Origin: Natribaculum breve
GTDB taxonomy: Archaea > Halobacteriota > Halobacteria > Halobacteriales > Natrialbaceae
Length of the DNA: 64,000 nt
Direction of reading: 5' to 3'
NCBI RefSeq assembly: GCF_023008585.1
Contig: NZ_CP095390.1
Coordinates: 310,001 to 374,000, forward strand
Of the stretch, positions 52,996 to 63,129 are shown in pieces. Under the pieces are notes generated by a model. It made no database searches. It was not told the origin of the DNA and worked only from the letters and a program-made list of their open reading frames with translations. The position numbers were made by a program, and so were the translations under genes. Positions within the stretch are counted from its first letter, which is position 1, and each line of letters opens with the position of its first letter.

Positions 52996-53955
52996 CTAGA
53001 CGCCGATGTACTCGTCGTTGAGTTCCCACTCGCCGTCGTCGCCGCGGACCATGTACTCGCCGTAGTACGGGACACGGTTGGCCACGGTTTCGCGGAACGC
53101 CTCGCGGATCTCCGGTTTGGTCATCTCGCCCATCGGGCGCAGGTCGTCGTTGCGGTTGAGACAGCCCTTCAGGTAGCCGTTGTGCGTCACCCGAACGCGG
53201 TGGCAGTTCGCACAGAAGGTTGGGTTCTCGACGGGATCGACGATCTCGACCATACCCCCGTTTACCCAGTAGCGCTTGCGGTCGTGCATCTCCCGGTGTT
53301 CGACCTCGTCGGCCTGCTCGGCGAGCCAGTCGTGGACGCGTTCGATGTCGATCGCCCACTCCGGCTTGCCCGTCAGTTCGGGCATGTACTCGATGAGCTG
53401 GAGCTGGAGGCCCTCGTTCTCGGCGACGTGGTCGACCATCCCCGGCACGTAGCCCGCCGTGTGCTCGAAGACGACCATGTTGAGCTTCACGGGGTCGAGC
53501 CCCGCCTCGAGTGCCGCCTCCACGCCCTCGATCACCCTGTCGTAGGCCCCGCTCTTGGTGATCTCGGCGAACGCCTCCGGCTCGAGGGCGTCCTGGGAGA
53601 CGTTGACCCGCTCGAGTCCGGCGTCGACGAGCGCCTCCGCGCGGCCCGGCAGGAACGTCCCGTTGGTCGTCAGCGATACCTCCATCGAGTCCGGCGTGCG
53701 TTCGATGATCTCCTCCAGGTCCTCCCGGAGCATCGGTTCCCCGCCGGTGAACTTGACCGCGTCGACGTCGAACTCGGCGGCGACCTCGAGGAAGCGAACG
53801 ACGTCGTCGGTGCTCATCTCGTCGTCCTGCGGTTCCATCGGACCGCGCGTGTCCCCCAGCCCCTCGTTGTGACAGTAGACGCAATCGAAGTTACACCGAT
53901 CGGTGAGCGAGACGCGAACCCCGGTCACCTCGCGCCCGAACTCGTCGGTGAGCAT
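52996..53955 (-). CDS. moaA: GTP 3',8-cyclase (molybdenum cofactor)
   Basis: 319 residues. The radical SAM site is [12 protein letters not shown] (C21, C25, C28). [10 protein letters not shown] is the SAM GGEP motif, and the C-terminal second cluster has [22 protein letters not shown]. It converts GTP to the first pterin intermediate of the molybdopterin pathway. The C terminus lacks the bacterial double-Gly tail and ends [11 protein letters not shown]. No moa partner is adjacent. Confidence 0.95.
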   Translation of the reverse strand: MLTDEFGREVTGVRVSLTDRCNFDCVYCHNEGLGDTRGPMEPQDDEMSTDDVVRFLEVAAEFDVDAVKFTGGEPMLREDLEEIIERTPDSMEVSLTTNGTFLPGRAEALVDAGLERVNVSQDALEPEAFAEITKSGAYDRVIEGVEAALEAGLDPVKLNMVVFEHTAGYVPGMVDHVAENEGLQLQLIEYMPELTGKPEWAIDIERVHDWLAEQADEVEHREMHDRKRYWVNGGMVEIVDPVENPTFCANCHRVRVTHNGYLKGCLNRNDDLRPMGEMTKPEIREAFRETVANRVPYYGEYMVRGDDGEWELNDEYIGV

Positions 53956-54130
53956 GTCACCCTGTTGCAGTCGAAACTAATTAAATACGTTGGGGGAACC
54001 CGCACTTCGATAACCGAAACTGGTTTCGAAATATTCGGCAGATCTGACGGTGTTCGAATCGGGACGGTCGGGGCGTCCGGACGGATCGGCCCCGTGGCTC
54101 TTTATTCGCAGGCGTGGTCGCACTCGCCCG

Positions 54131-54811
54131 ATGGGAACGAGTACGATCGCCGAACTCGCGATCCCGACCGAGGAGTTCGCGCTCCGACGAACGCTCGAGT
54201 CGGCAGCCGGGATCGAAGCCGAGGTCGAGCGGGTCGTCGCCTACGAACCGGATCGGGTCATGCCGTACGTCTGGTTCTCCGGCGACGAGTCGGAGCTGGC
54301 CGACGTCGACGAGGCGATCGAGGCCGACCGGAGCGTCGAGGACACGACGTTGCTCACCGACGTCGGCGACGAGCGCCTCTACCGGATGAGCTGGGTCGAA
54401 GACGTCACCGTGGTCGTCCACGTGCTCACCGAGGAGGAGGCGACGATCCTCGACGCCTCGGGCGACGCCCACCGGTGGCGGCTCCGAATTCTCTTCCCCG
54501 AGCGCGACGCGCTCTCGCGAACCTACGAGTTCGTGACCAACCAGGGGCTCCAGCTCGACGTCGAGAAGATCCACGAGCTGAACGAGGATCGACACGGCCG
54601 GTACGGGCTCACCGACGCCCAACACGAGACGCTCGTGACGGCGCTCGAGCGAGGCTACTACCAGATCCCGCGCGAGGTCGACATGGAGGGACTCTCCGAC
54701 GAACTCGGGATCTCTCACCAGGCGCTGTCCGAACGGCTTCGGCGCGCACACCGGACGCTCGTCGAGGACGCGATCGAGATCGGTCCGTCGGAGGAGGGCG
54801 ACCGTGGCTAG
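54131..54811 (+). CDS. HTH-10 (bacterio-opsin activator-like) regulator
   Basis: 226 residues from the ATG at 54131. The N-terminal ~150 residues are an acidic, beta-rich sensor domain typical of Bat-like proteins. The C-terminal HTH-10 part reads LTDAQHETLVTALERGYYQIPREVDMEGLSDELGISHQALSERLRRAHRTL. No photoreceptor PAS or GAF motif is seen. It is probably a local transcription regulator; target unknown. Confidence 0.85.
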   Translation: MGTSTIAELAIPTEEFALRRTLESAAGIEAEVERVVAYEPDRVMPYVWFSGDESELADVDEAIEADRSVEDTTLLTDVGDERLYRMSWVEDVTVVVHVLTEEEATILDASGDAHRWRLRILFPERDALSRTYEFVTNQGLQLDVEKIHELNEDRHGRYGLTDAQHETLVTALERGYYQIPREVDMEGLSDELGISHQALSERLRRAHRTLVEDAIEIGPSEEGDRG

Positions 54812-54876
54812 GGTACGGGGTCGGCAGTCCCCGTCGCTGGCACAACAGCTACCCCGTGTGAGGTCTAACGACGCCT

Positions 54877-55104
54877 ATGGACGACGACATGCTCGCAGAC
54901 CAGCGCCACCTGGTCGACCTCGTCGAAGCGGAAGGCTGGAAGGTGACGGACGTCGAACTCTCGGCGTACGACAGTCCCTGGGCCGACGAGAGCGATCCCG
55001 AAGCGACGGTGACGATTACGGCGAGAAAGCCGTACGAAAGCGAGGGGGACGGCGACGGTGACGGGGACGAAGACGAGGACGACAACCCGTTCCGGGTGAA
55101 GTGA
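54877..55104 (+). CDS. Small acidic haloarchaeal protein of unknown function
   Basis: 75 residues from the ATG at 54877. A folded-looking first half (DQRHLVDLVEAEGWKVTDVELSAYDS) with a beta strand (EATVTITARKPYES) is followed by a Gly-Asp/Glu-Asp repeat tail (GDGDGDGDEDEDDNPFRVK). I do not recognise the family. It follows the HTH-10 gene by about 65 bases and is convergent with rtcB. Confidence 0.5.
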   Translation: MDDDMLADQRHLVDLVEAEGWKVTDVELSAYDSPWADESDPEATVTITARKPYESEGDGDGDGDEDEDDNPFRVK

Positions 55105-55116
55105 CAGCGGGGAGTA

Positions 55117-56577
55117 TCAGCCCTTGATGTTACAGACGGGGAACGTCCGCGCCACCTTGTCGCCGATGCCGAGTTCGTCCGAGACGCGGACGACTTCGTC
55201 GACGTCCTTGTAGACGCCCGGCGCTTCCTCGGCGACGGTCGCACCCGACTGGGCCTTGACGTAGATCTGCTGCTGGTCGCGCAGTTTCTGCTGGACGTCG
55301 CCGCCCCAGTAGTCTTTCTTCGCCTGGGTGCGGCTCATCACCCGACCCGCGCCGTGGGCCGTCGAGCCGAACGTGAGCTCCATCGAGTTGTCGCCGCCGG
55401 AGAGGACGTAACTTCCCGATCCCATGCTGCCCGGGATGATGACCGGCTGGCCGACGCTGCGGTAGGCCTCCGGGACCTCGGGGTGGCCCGCCGGAAACGC
55501 CCGCGTCGCCCCCTTGCGGTGGACGAAGTACTCGCCTTCCTCGCCGTCGACGGTGTGTGTCTCCTTTTTCGCGATGTTGTGGGCGACGTCGTAGAGCAGT
55601 TCCATCCCCATCTCCTGCCACGGTCGATCGAAGACCTGTTCGAACACCTGCCGCGTGCGGTGCATGATGAGCTGGCGGTTGACCCACGCGAAGTTGATCG
55701 CCGCGTTCATCGCGCCGTAGTAGTCCTCTGCGAGCTGTGAGCCCGCGGGAGCCGCCGCGAGTTCCCTGTCGGGCAACTGGTTCAACAGCCCCTGGTGTTG
55801 CTTTTCGATCTTTCGCAGGTAATCGGTACACGTCTGGTGACCCAGCCCTCGCGACCCACAGTGGATGAGGACGACGATCTGATCCTCCTCGAGCCCGTAC
55901 GCGTCGCCGATCGTCCCGTCGAAGACGTCCGTGACGCGCTGGACCTCGAGGAAGTGATTGCCCGATCCCAGCGACCCGACCTGGTTCTTCCCGCGGTCTT
56001 TCGCCTTCTGGGAGATCTTCGAGGCGTCGGCCTCCGCGCGGAAGCCCTCGTCTTCACAGTGGGTCAGGTCGTCCTCGACGGCGTGGCCGTTCTCGAGCGC
56101 CCACCGGACGCCGCCCTCGAGGATCTCGTCGATGGTGTCGACGTCCGTCTCGACGACGCCACCGCCGCCCAGCCCCGACGGAATGTTCTCGAACAGGGCG
56201 TCGACGAGTTCCTGTTCGGTGCCCTTCACGTCGTCGTAGGCCAGGTTCGTTTTCATCATCCTGACGCCGCAGTTGATGTCGTAGCCGACCGCTCCCGGCG
56301 AGATACAGCCGTCTTCGGCGTCGAGCGCCCCCACGCCGCCGACCGGGAAGCCGTAGCCCTGGTGGCCGTCGGGCATGCAGATCCCGTACTTCGTCATTCC
56401 CGGCAGCTGCGTCGAGTTTTTCAACTGCTCTAGGGTCTTGTCACCGGCGATCTCCTCGAGCAGGAGTTCGCTCGCGAACACGCGCGCGGGAACGCGCATG
56501 TCCCCCTCCCGTGGAATCTCCCAGACGTACTCCGATACCTGCTCGAGCGTGATGCCGTCTGCGTCGAACGTGGTCAT
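55117..56577 (-). CDS. rtcB: tRNA-splicing ligase RtcB
   Basis: 486 residues. Metal ligands and substrate motifs are visible: DGHQGYGFPVGGVGAL, DINCGVRM (Cys/Asp), GSLGSGNHFLEVQ, LIHCGSRGLGH, and STAHGAGRVMSR with the GMP-accepting His. It joins tRNA exon halves with a 3'-phosphate using GTP and Mn2+. It is followed (upstream in sequence) by archease on the same strand, forming a natural pair. Confidence 0.95.
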   Translation of the reverse strand: MTTFDADGITLEQVSEYVWEIPREGDMRVPARVFASELLLEEIAGDKTLEQLKNSTQLPGMTKYGICMPDGHQGYGFPVGGVGALDAEDGCISPGAVGYDINCGVRMMKTNLAYDDVKGTEQELVDALFENIPSGLGGGGVVETDVDTIDEILEGGVRWALENGHAVEDDLTHCEDEGFRAEADASKISQKAKDRGKNQVGSLGSGNHFLEVQRVTDVFDGTIGDAYGLEEDQIVVLIHCGSRGLGHQTCTDYLRKIEKQHQGLLNQLPDRELAAAPAGSQLAEDYYGAMNAAINFAWVNRQLIMHRTRQVFEQVFDRPWQEMGMELLYDVAHNIAKKETHTVDGEEGEYFVHRKGATRAFPAGHPEVPEAYRSVGQPVIIPGSMGSGSYVLSGGDNSMELTFGSTAHGAGRVMSRTQAKKDYWGGDVQQKLRDQQQIYVKAQSGATVAEEAPGVYKDVDEVVRVSDELGIGDKVARTFPVCNIKG

Positions 56578-56625
56578 ACTCGACCGTCCGCGAGCATCGG
56601 TGAAAGACCTGTTCCTGCAACGTGG

Positions 56626-57048
56626 CTACACGTCGAAGACGACGTACGCCTCCCACACCTCCCCGGTCTCCTCGAGTCGCATCTCGGAGTAGGTGACGGC
56701 TTTCACGTCGCGGGCGGCGACGGCCTCGAGCGGGACCCCGCGGGCGCTTCCCTCGAGGTGCCACTCGTCGTCGCCGTCGGGTTCCGTGATCGTCACGCGG
56801 TTGTCGACGGGGAGTTCGCCGCGCACGTCGCGCAGGTAGATCAGTTCGTCGAGGTAGTCGAACAGCAGCGCCTCTCGACTTTCGGCGCGGACGTCGACGT
56901 CGAACCGGGTGCCTTCTTCGGGCACGTCGTCGCAACTGGCCGCCGCGAGGCCGTCGGCGACGGCGGCGAAGACCGCCTCGAGCGTCGGTCCCGTCGCGGC
57001 GACGGCGACGTCGGCCGTGTGCTCGCGGAGTTCGAAACTCGTACGCAT
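56626..57048 (-). CDS. Archease
   Basis: 140 residues, matching archease: FELREHTADVAVAATGPTLEAVFAAVADGL, ESREALLFDYLDELIYLRD, and C-terminal EMRLEETGEVWEAYVVFDV. Acidic residues in the HTAD and YLDE motifs are conserved metal binders. It activates RtcB for multiple turnover. It is 48 bases upstream of rtcB on the same strand. Confidence 0.9.
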   Translation of the reverse strand: MRTSFELREHTADVAVAATGPTLEAVFAAVADGLAAASCDDVPEEGTRFDVDVRAESREALLFDYLDELIYLRDVRGELPVDNRVTITEPDGDDEWHLEGSARGVPLEAVAARDVKAVTYSEMRLEETGEVWEAYVVFDV

Positions 57049-57171
57049 TCGACAGTGGGTTCGACGGCAGGGGTAGTAGGTCCATCGCCGCGGTGGACGC
57101 GACTTCGAAATCGACGGACTTGCGAGCAGTTGCCGGTGGAATTATATTGACGTCGCTGTTACTCGAGGGTA

Positions 57172-57645
57172 GTGAGCGTCAACGTCGACAGCCGTGTCGT
57201 CGCCCCGGGCAGTGACGAGTACGTCGAAGACGCCTGGGAGCTCAAAGAGCGCATCCACCAGCGCGAGGGCGTGCTCAAACAGCGACGCGGCTTCTTTACC
57301 GACGCCTACCGCCGCGCGACGGTCCACTGCTCGCTCGAGGACGAGAAACTGGTCGGCTTCGCGGCCGTCCGTCGCGACGGATACATCCTCTTTCTGGCCG
57401 TCGCGCCGGAGTACCGCGGCGAGGGGATCGGCAAGCGACTGATCGCCCGCGTCGCGGAGGATCACAACACGATCACCTGTCACGCCCGGACGAGCAACGA
57501 GAACGCCCTCCAGTTCTACGAACACCTCGGTTTCGAGATCAAACGCCGGATCGACGACTACTACGAGGACGGCGGCGACGCCTACTACCTCAAACTCGGC
57601 GACGGCGGCATCACCGACCGGATTTCGGATCTGGTTCGGCGGTAG
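57172..57645 (+). CDS. GNAT N-acetyltransferase (RimI-like)
   Basis: 157 residues from the GTG at 57172, supported by a TATA-like ATTATATTGA (57141-57150) that would give a leaderless start. The acetyl-CoA binding region is LAVAPEYRGEGIGKRLI (Q/RxxGxG/A) followed by RTSNENALQFYEHLGFEIKRR. It is of the RimI/Ard1 type, probably acetylating protein N termini or small molecules. Followed by a MITE and then priS. Confidence 0.8.
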   Translation: MSVNVDSRVVAPGSDEYVEDAWELKERIHQREGVLKQRRGFFTDAYRRATVHCSLEDEKLVGFAAVRRDGYILFLAVAPEYRGEGIGKRLIARVAEDHNTITCHARTSNENALQFYEHLGFEIKRRIDDYYEDGGDAYYLKLGDGGITDRISDLVRR

Positions 57646-57711
57646 ACCCGGACCGGCTACGACCTGCCACCCCGCGAGCGACGCGTCGGTGGTGCCCCTC
57701 TCGTCGCCTCA

Positions 57712-57789
57712 TACTGCCGGACGTAAGTCGTGAAAGATTCTCGCCGTCCCGGGGTGGCGAGAATCTTCACACAGTTACGTCCGATAGTA
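57712..57789. mobile_element. 78-bp palindromic MITE, copy 2
   Basis: Bounded by TA; differs from copy 1 at a single base (A for C at 57725). Arms TACTGCCGGACGTAAG and, inverted, TACTATCGGACGTAA surround the same central palindrome. Its left arm matches the left end of the IS630 element (4985 onward) at 20 of 26 positions. It lies between the GNAT and priS genes without interrupting either. Confidence 0.75.
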
Positions 57790-57855
57790 TCAAAACGGTT
57801 CGCAGTGCCGACAGTCGAACGTGAACGACTCTCGAGCGGCGACGACAGTCCGGCA

Positions 57856-57864
57856 ATATTATAC
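57856..57864 (+). promoter_or_regulatory. TATA box of priS
   Basis: ATATTATAC about 30 bases before the ATG at 57892, giving an almost leaderless mRNA for the priS-GINS pair. Confidence 0.5.
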
Positions 57865-57891
57865 CATCGGCAGGCCGAGTAAGCGAGGCGC

Positions 57892-59070
57892 ATGGAGGAG
57901 CGAACGAGAGCCTACCTACGTGGGCGATTTCGAGATCACTACCGCCGGACGGAGATCACGCTGCCACCCGCGGCCAACGAACGCGAGTGGGGATACATCC
58001 CGTGGACGGACGGACCGGGCACGACGATGGTCCGCCACCGCTCGCTGCTCGAGCTCGGTGCCGTCGAGGAGTTCCTCGAGCGCGAACGGCCCCGGCACGT
58101 CTACTTCTCCGCCGGTCGGTACGACGATCCCGGCGCGGGCTCGATGAGCGAGAAGGGCTGGCGCTCCTCCGACCTGGTCTTCGACCTCGACGCGGATCAC
58201 CTCCCATCGGTCACGCTCGGCGAGGACAGCTACGCCGAGATGCTCGCGAAGTGTAAAGACGCCCTCCGCCGGCTGCTCGACTTCCTCGAGGACGACTTCG
58301 CCTTCGAGGACCTCGAGGTCGTCTTCTCCGGCGGCCGCGGCTACCACGTCCACGTTCGCGACGAGAGCGTCCGCCACCTCGACCGCGAGCACCGCCGCGA
58401 GATCGTCGACTACGTCCGCGGCATCGGCCTCGAGTTCGACGAACTGGTCGAGACCGAGACCGTCGCCGGACTGGGACGGAAGACGCCGACGGAGCGACGC
58501 ACCCTGCGGACCGACGGCGGCTGGGGCCGCCGAACCCACCGGCGGCTGGTCGCGTTCGTCGACGAGTTGCTCGAACTCGAGGAAACGGCGGCCCTCGAGC
58601 GCCTCCAGGCGTTCGACGGCATCGGCGAGGGGAAGGCGACGGCCACGCTCAACGCCGCCCGGAACAACCGCGAGGAACTCGAGGCGGGCAACGTCACCGT
58701 CCACACGGCCGTCGCCCAGCTCGCAGAGCGGTTCGCGTCGCGGGCGGTCGAGCGCGACAACGCGCCGATCGACGAGCCGGTGACGACCGACACCAACCGG
58801 CTCATCCGACTGCCGGGGAGCCTCCACGGCGGGAGCGCCCTCGAGGTGCGCCGCATCGACCGGGACGAACTCGACGCGTTCGATCCGCTCGTCGACGCCG
58901 TCCCCGAGACGTTCCGCGGCCACGAGATCGCGGTCGACGTCACCCGCGGCGGCGAGGTCGAACTCGGCGGCGATATCTTTACAGTTCCGGAGGGTGACCA
59001 GTCACTTCCGGAGTACGTCGCGACGTTTCTCATGGCGCGTGGCAGGGCAGAAAAGGAGAAAGAACGATGA
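57892..59070 (+). CDS. priS: DNA primase small (catalytic) subunit PriS
   Basis: 392 residues. The catalytic metal site is DLVFDLDADH (D98, D100), the zinc-binding knuckle is missing its usual cysteines except C256 (AKCKDALRR), and later conserved parts are VVFSGGRGYHVHV and TTDTNRLIRLPGSLHGGS. It makes RNA/DNA primers with PriL at the fork. The stop overlaps the GINS gene by ATGA, linking primase and helicase cofactors. Confidence 0.9.
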   Translation: MEERTRAYLRGRFRDHYRRTEITLPPAANEREWGYIPWTDGPGTTMVRHRSLLELGAVEEFLERERPRHVYFSAGRYDDPGAGSMSEKGWRSSDLVFDLDADHLPSVTLGEDSYAEMLAKCKDALRRLLDFLEDDFAFEDLEVVFSGGRGYHVHVRDESVRHLDREHRREIVDYVRGIGLEFDELVETETVAGLGRKTPTERRTLRTDGGWGRRTHRRLVAFVDELLELEETAALERLQAFDGIGEGKATATLNAARNNREELEAGNVTVHTAVAQLAERFASRAVERDNAPIDEPVTTDTNRLIRLPGSLHGGSALEVRRIDRDELDAFDPLVDAVPETFRGHEIAVDVTRGGEVELGGDIFTVPEGDQSLPEYVATFLMARGRAEKEKER

Positions 59071-59969
59071 ACCTAGACGAGTTGCGCACGGTCCAGAGCA
59101 AGGAGCGCCAGAAAGACAGCCTCCAGAACCTGCGCCCCTCGTTCTACCAGGAGGTCGGCGAGTACATCACCGACCTCGAGGACGAACGCAACCGCGCCGC
59201 CGAACGCGCCGACGATCCGTTCGCCTCGCCCGAGGTGGGACGGCTCACGGACGAGATCGAAGCCGCAAGGGACGTCGTCGAGGCGATCTACGAGCGACGG
59301 ATGGGCAAACTCGTCAAGCAGGCGAGTCTGGCTGCCGCGGGGATGCCAGCCGACGACGACGGCCTGACCGCGGAGGAACAGGACCTCTTTTCCGACCTCG
59401 TCGACCGCATCCAGACGAACAAGGGACGCGTCCTCGACGTCCTCGAGGGGGAACGTCCGGACGGGTCGGACGCGACCGACGACTCGACGGCCGACGCCAC
59501 CGGGACCGACAGCGCGGCGACGGCACCTGCCGACGACGCGCCGCCAGTACCGCCGGAGGAACCGCCGGACGACCGACCTACAGACGCAGGTGTCGCCACC
59601 GGCGACGCGGAGCCGTCGTCGGTCTCGGCAGCCGACGTCATGGGCGGGGACGTCCCCACGGAGCCGGAACCGCCCGAAGACGCCCCGCCGTCACCTCCCG
59701 AGCCATCGACTGACGATCCGGCGACGAACAGGCACCCCGACGACGAACCGGACGACGGCGACGGGACGGGAACGGACGACGACCGCACCGACGTCGCCGA
59801 CCCGGACCGAAGCGTCGATCGCGTCACCGTCCGGATCACGCGAGACGTCGGCTCGATCCTCGGCGTCGACGACCGCGAGTACACCCTCGAGAGCGACGAC
59901 GTCGTCACGCTCCCCCAGGCGAACGCGACGCCGCTGGTCGAGCGCGACGCGGCGGAACCGCTCGAGTGA
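59067..59969 (+). CDS. GINS complex subunit (Gins51-like) with disordered linker
   Basis: 300 residues. Helical A domain in 1-130 (MNLDELRTVQSKERQKDSLQ), a proline/threonine/aspartate-rich linker of about 110 residues, and a beta B domain at the end (VTVRITRDVGSILGVDDREYTLESDDVVTLP). This order is the archaeal Gins51/Sld5-Psf1-like form, which activates MCM. The linker is much longer than usual. Confidence 0.85.
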   Translation: MNLDELRTVQSKERQKDSLQNLRPSFYQEVGEYITDLEDERNRAAERADDPFASPEVGRLTDEIEAARDVVEAIYERRMGKLVKQASLAAAGMPADDDGLTAEEQDLFSDLVDRIQTNKGRVLDVLEGERPDGSDATDDSTADATGTDSAATAPADDAPPVPPEEPPDDRPTDAGVATGDAEPSSVSAADVMGGDVPTEPEPPEDAPPSPPEPSTDDPATNRHPDDEPDDGDGTGTDDDRTDVADPDRSVDRVTVRITRDVGSILGVDDREYTLESDDVVTLPQANATPLVERDAAEPLE

Positions 59970-60061
59970 GATCGTCCTCGAGTAAACGGCCGAAAACGTA
60001 TGCGAAGTTTTCACTCGGTTGATATCGATAAACATACCTTCGATCAGTCGAACCCACGGCT

Positions 60062-60535
60062 ATGCTCGACGTAGGGGCGGACGCACCGGAGTTCGAACTA
60101 CCCAACCAGCACGGCGAGACGATCCGACTCTCGGAGTTCGAGGGGCAGCGAGTCGTCGTCTACTTCTATCCACGCGCGAACACGCGCGGCTGTACCGCAG
60201 AGGCCGAGAGCTTTCGCGACGCCAGAGCCGCGTTCGACGACCTGGACGTGGCCGTCGTCGGGATCAGCGACGACCCCGTCGACGACCTGGCGGCGTTCGC
60301 CGACGACCACGACCTCACCTTCGACCTGCTCTCGGACGAACACGGCGAGGTGTCGACGCTGTACGATTCGTACGGCGAGAAACAGATGTTCGGCAACACC
60401 TTCGACGGCGTCTTCCGCAACACGTACGTGATCGACGCGGACGGGTGCGTCGAGGCCGTCTACGAGGACGTCTCGCCGGAGGGCCACGCCGACGAGATCC
60501 TCGCGGAACTCGAGTCGGCACCGGCGGCACACTGA
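60062..60535 (+). CDS. bcp: Peroxiredoxin (Bcp/PrxQ-type)
   Basis: 157 residues. The peroxidatic Cys44 sits in YPRANTRGCTAEA. The resolving Cys usually five residues on (GCTTEAC) is replaced by Glu49, leaving Cys only near 128 (DADGCVEAV). It reduces hydroperoxides with thioredoxin-like donors. Single gene. Confidence 0.9.
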   Translation: MLDVGADAPEFELPNQHGETIRLSEFEGQRVVVYFYPRANTRGCTAEAESFRDARAAFDDLDVAVVGISDDPVDDLAAFADDHDLTFDLLSDEHGEVSTLYDSYGEKQMFGNTFDGVFRNTYVIDADGCVEAVYEDVSPEGHADEILAELESAPAAH

Positions 60536-60622
60536 GACTCGAGTCCCGGCGGTCGTCTCGTTCGATCGGAAAAATCGACGTCGCGGGTGGACCGCTACGC
60601 GGAAGTCAGACCGGCTGGGACG

Positions 60623-62884
60623 TCACTGGAACGTCCGGCCGACTTCCGCCTCGGTTTCGGGTTCGGACGTCGTGAACGTCTCTTCGATCTCTTCGTAGCG
60701 TTCGCGGGTCTCGGGAGTCACGCTCGGACTGACCTCCTCGAGTGCGTGCTCGAAGTGTTCGCGGCTGATGCGGACGTTGCCGATGGTGTCGTCCACGTCG
60801 TCCGGATCGACGGAGTTGACGAACTCCCGGGTTGCCGCCATCGACGCCTCGCGACAGACGGCCTCGATGTCGGCACCGACGTAGCCGTCGGTCTCGCCTG
60901 CGAGCCACTCGAGGTCGACCGCATCGGCCAGCGGCTTGTCCCGGGTGTGGACCTCGAAGATCCTCTTGCGGCCGTCCTCGTCGGGGACCGGCACGTGGAC
61001 GTGCCGGTCCAGCCGTCCGGGACGGAGCAGCGCGGAGTCGATCAGGTCCGGCCGGTTGGTCGTCGCGATGACGACGACGTCCTCGAGTTCCTCGAGGCCG
61101 TCGAGTTCGGTCAGCAGTTGCGAGACGACGCGTTCGCCGACGCCGGAGTCGCCGGTGCGTCGGCCGCGTTCGCCCGCGATGGAGTCGATCTCGTCGAAGA
61201 AGATCACGGTCGGGGCGTTCGACCGCGCCTTCTCGAAGACCTCGCGGACACCCTTCTCGGACTCGCCGACGTACTTGTTCAGCAGTTCGGGACCCTTGAT
61301 CGAGATGAAGTTCGACTGGGCCTCGTTGGCGACGGCTTTCGCGAGTAGCGTCTTGCCGGTGCCCGGCGGGCCGTACATGAGCACGCCCTTGGCGGCCTGC
61401 ATGTCCATCTGCTCGAAGACCTCGGGGTAGTCGAGCGGCCACTGGATCGTCTCGCGCAGGCGCTCTTTGGTGTCCTCGAGGCCGCCGACGTCGTTCCAGG
61501 TGACGTCGGGGACCTCGACGAAGACCTCACGCAGCGCGGACGGTTCGATGCCCTTGAGCGCCTCCTTGAAGTCGGCCTCCGTGACCTGCAGCGACTCGAG
61601 GACCTCGGCGTCGATCTCGTCGCTCTCGAGGTCGAGTTCGGGGCGGATGCGCCGCAGAGCGGTCATCGCGGCCTCCTTGGTCAGACTCTCGAGGTCGGCC
61701 CCGACGAAGCCGTGGGTGTTCTCGGCGTACTGATCCAGGTCGATCGAGTCCGACAGCGGCATCCCGCGGGTGTGGACCTGCAGGATCTCCTTGCGTCCGT
61801 CCTTGTCCGGGACGCCGATCTCGATCTCGCGGTCGAAGCGACCGCCACGGCGGAGTGCGGGATCGAGCGCGTCGACGCGGTTCGTCGCGGCGATGACCGT
61901 GACGCGGCCGCGCTCTTCTAGGCCGTCCATCAGGCTGAGCAGTTGCGCGACGACGCGCCGTTCGACGTCGCCGCCGGCTTCCTCGCGCTTTGCCGCGATG
62001 GAGTCGATCTCGTCGATGAAGACGATCGCGGGCGCGTTCTCTTCGGCCTCCTCGAAGACCTCGCGGAGCTGCTCTTCGGACTCGCCGTAGTACTTCGACA
62101 TGATCTCCGGCCCGGAGATCGTCTGGAAGTGGGCGTCGATCTCGTTGGCGACGGCTTTCGCCATCAGCGTCTTGCCGGTTCCCGGCGGGCCGTGCAGGAG
62201 GACGCCCTTGGGCGGCTCGATGCCGAGTTGCTGGAACAGCTCGGGGTGGCGCATCGGCAGTTCGATCATCTCGCGGACCTGGTCGAGCTCGTCGTCCAGG
62301 CCGCCGATGTCCTCGTAGGTGACGTTCGGGACGCCCTCGGGCGACTCGCGACCGCCGGCGCTGATCTGCTCGGCGGGGGTCTCGCTGATCTCGATGTTCG
62401 TCGAGTCGGTGATGACGACCGTCCCGCTCGGCGAGGTGCTCGCGATCTTCAGGGGGACCGACTGACCGGAGCTGGTCATCGGCCCGAACGACAGCGAGAA
62501 CGGCACCGTCTGTCCCTCGGTGACGGCCTGGCCGCTCAGCTTGTCGCGCACGAGCGGGCCGATGTCCCCCCGAATGCGCAGGTTCTGGGGGAGCGCGACC
62601 GTCACGGACGTGGCGGGTTTGACGTCGGCCGACTCGACGGTGACGCGGTCGTCGATCCCGACGCCGGCCTCCTGTCGAAGACGACCGTCGATCCGGACGA
62701 CGCCGCGACCCTCGTCCTCGGGGTAGCCGGGCCAGACGCGAGCGACCGCTTGCCCGTCGCCGTTGCCCTCGATGAGGATGTAGTCCCCGTTCTCGAGGTC
62801 GAGTTCGCGCATCGACGCGCGATCGATCGCCGCGAGTCCACGCCCCGCGTCTTTCTGCTTGAGGGGTTTGACGGTGAGTTTCAT
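60623..62884 (-). CDS. cdc48: CDC48/VAT-type AAA ATPase
   Basis: 753 residues. N-terminal double-psi barrel and CDC48_2 (1-180) precede two AAA modules: Walker A GPPGTGKT at 232-239 and 505-512, Walker B FIDEID (289-294) and FFDEID (562-567), with the arginine fingers in [13 protein letters not shown]. It unfolds and remodels proteins, feeding the proteasome. It is translationally coupled to the Hsp20-like gene by ATGA at 62881-62884. Confidence 0.95.
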   Translation of the reverse strand: MKLTVKPLKQKDAGRGLAAIDRASMRELDLENGDYILIEGNGDGQAVARVWPGYPEDEGRGVVRIDGRLRQEAGVGIDDRVTVESADVKPATSVTVALPQNLRIRGDIGPLVRDKLSGQAVTEGQTVPFSLSFGPMTSSGQSVPLKIASTSPSGTVVITDSTNIEISETPAEQISAGGRESPEGVPNVTYEDIGGLDDELDQVREMIELPMRHPELFQQLGIEPPKGVLLHGPPGTGKTLMAKAVANEIDAHFQTISGPEIMSKYYGESEEQLREVFEEAEENAPAIVFIDEIDSIAAKREEAGGDVERRVVAQLLSLMDGLEERGRVTVIAATNRVDALDPALRRGGRFDREIEIGVPDKDGRKEILQVHTRGMPLSDSIDLDQYAENTHGFVGADLESLTKEAAMTALRRIRPELDLESDEIDAEVLESLQVTEADFKEALKGIEPSALREVFVEVPDVTWNDVGGLEDTKERLRETIQWPLDYPEVFEQMDMQAAKGVLMYGPPGTGKTLLAKAVANEAQSNFISIKGPELLNKYVGESEKGVREVFEKARSNAPTVIFFDEIDSIAGERGRRTGDSGVGERVVSQLLTELDGLEELEDVVVIATTNRPDLIDSALLRPGRLDRHVHVPVPDEDGRKRIFEVHTRDKPLADAVDLEWLAGETDGYVGADIEAVCREASMAATREFVNSVDPDDVDDTIGNVRISREHFEHALEEVSPSVTPETRERYEEIEETFTTSEPETEAEVGRTFQ

Positions 62885-63129
62885 GCGTCTACCTCCATCT
62901 CGATAGTGAGCACGCCGTTTCTGATAAACGCTTGCGCGTCCTCGACGTCGGCCGGGAGCTCGAGCTCCCGCTGTTCGTCGTCGAAGACGACGATGACGGT
63001 GCCGTCGACGACGTCGACCGACGCGTCCGCACCGATCGGGCCGAAGTCGACGGCCAGTACCGTCTCGTCACCGTAGTCGTACTGCCGCGCCAGTCGTCCG
63101 TCGTCGCGGACGAATCGTTCGAGGTTCAT
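62881..63129 (-). CDS. Small Hsp20-like protein coupled to cdc48 (DUF7127-like)
   Basis: 82 residues. The sequence has the beta-sandwich pattern of alpha-crystallin/Hsp20 domains, including [24 protein letters not shown] and [12 protein letters not shown], but lacks N- and C-terminal extensions. I recall this group as DUF7127. It shares a promoter with cdc48 and its stop overlaps the cdc48 start, suggesting an adaptor or substrate-handling partner; no experiment is implied by sequence. Confidence 0.65.
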   Translation of the reverse strand: MNLERFVRDDGRLARQYDYGDETVLAVDFGPIGADASVDVVDGTVIVVFDDEQRELELPADVEDAQAFIRNGVLTIEMEVDA

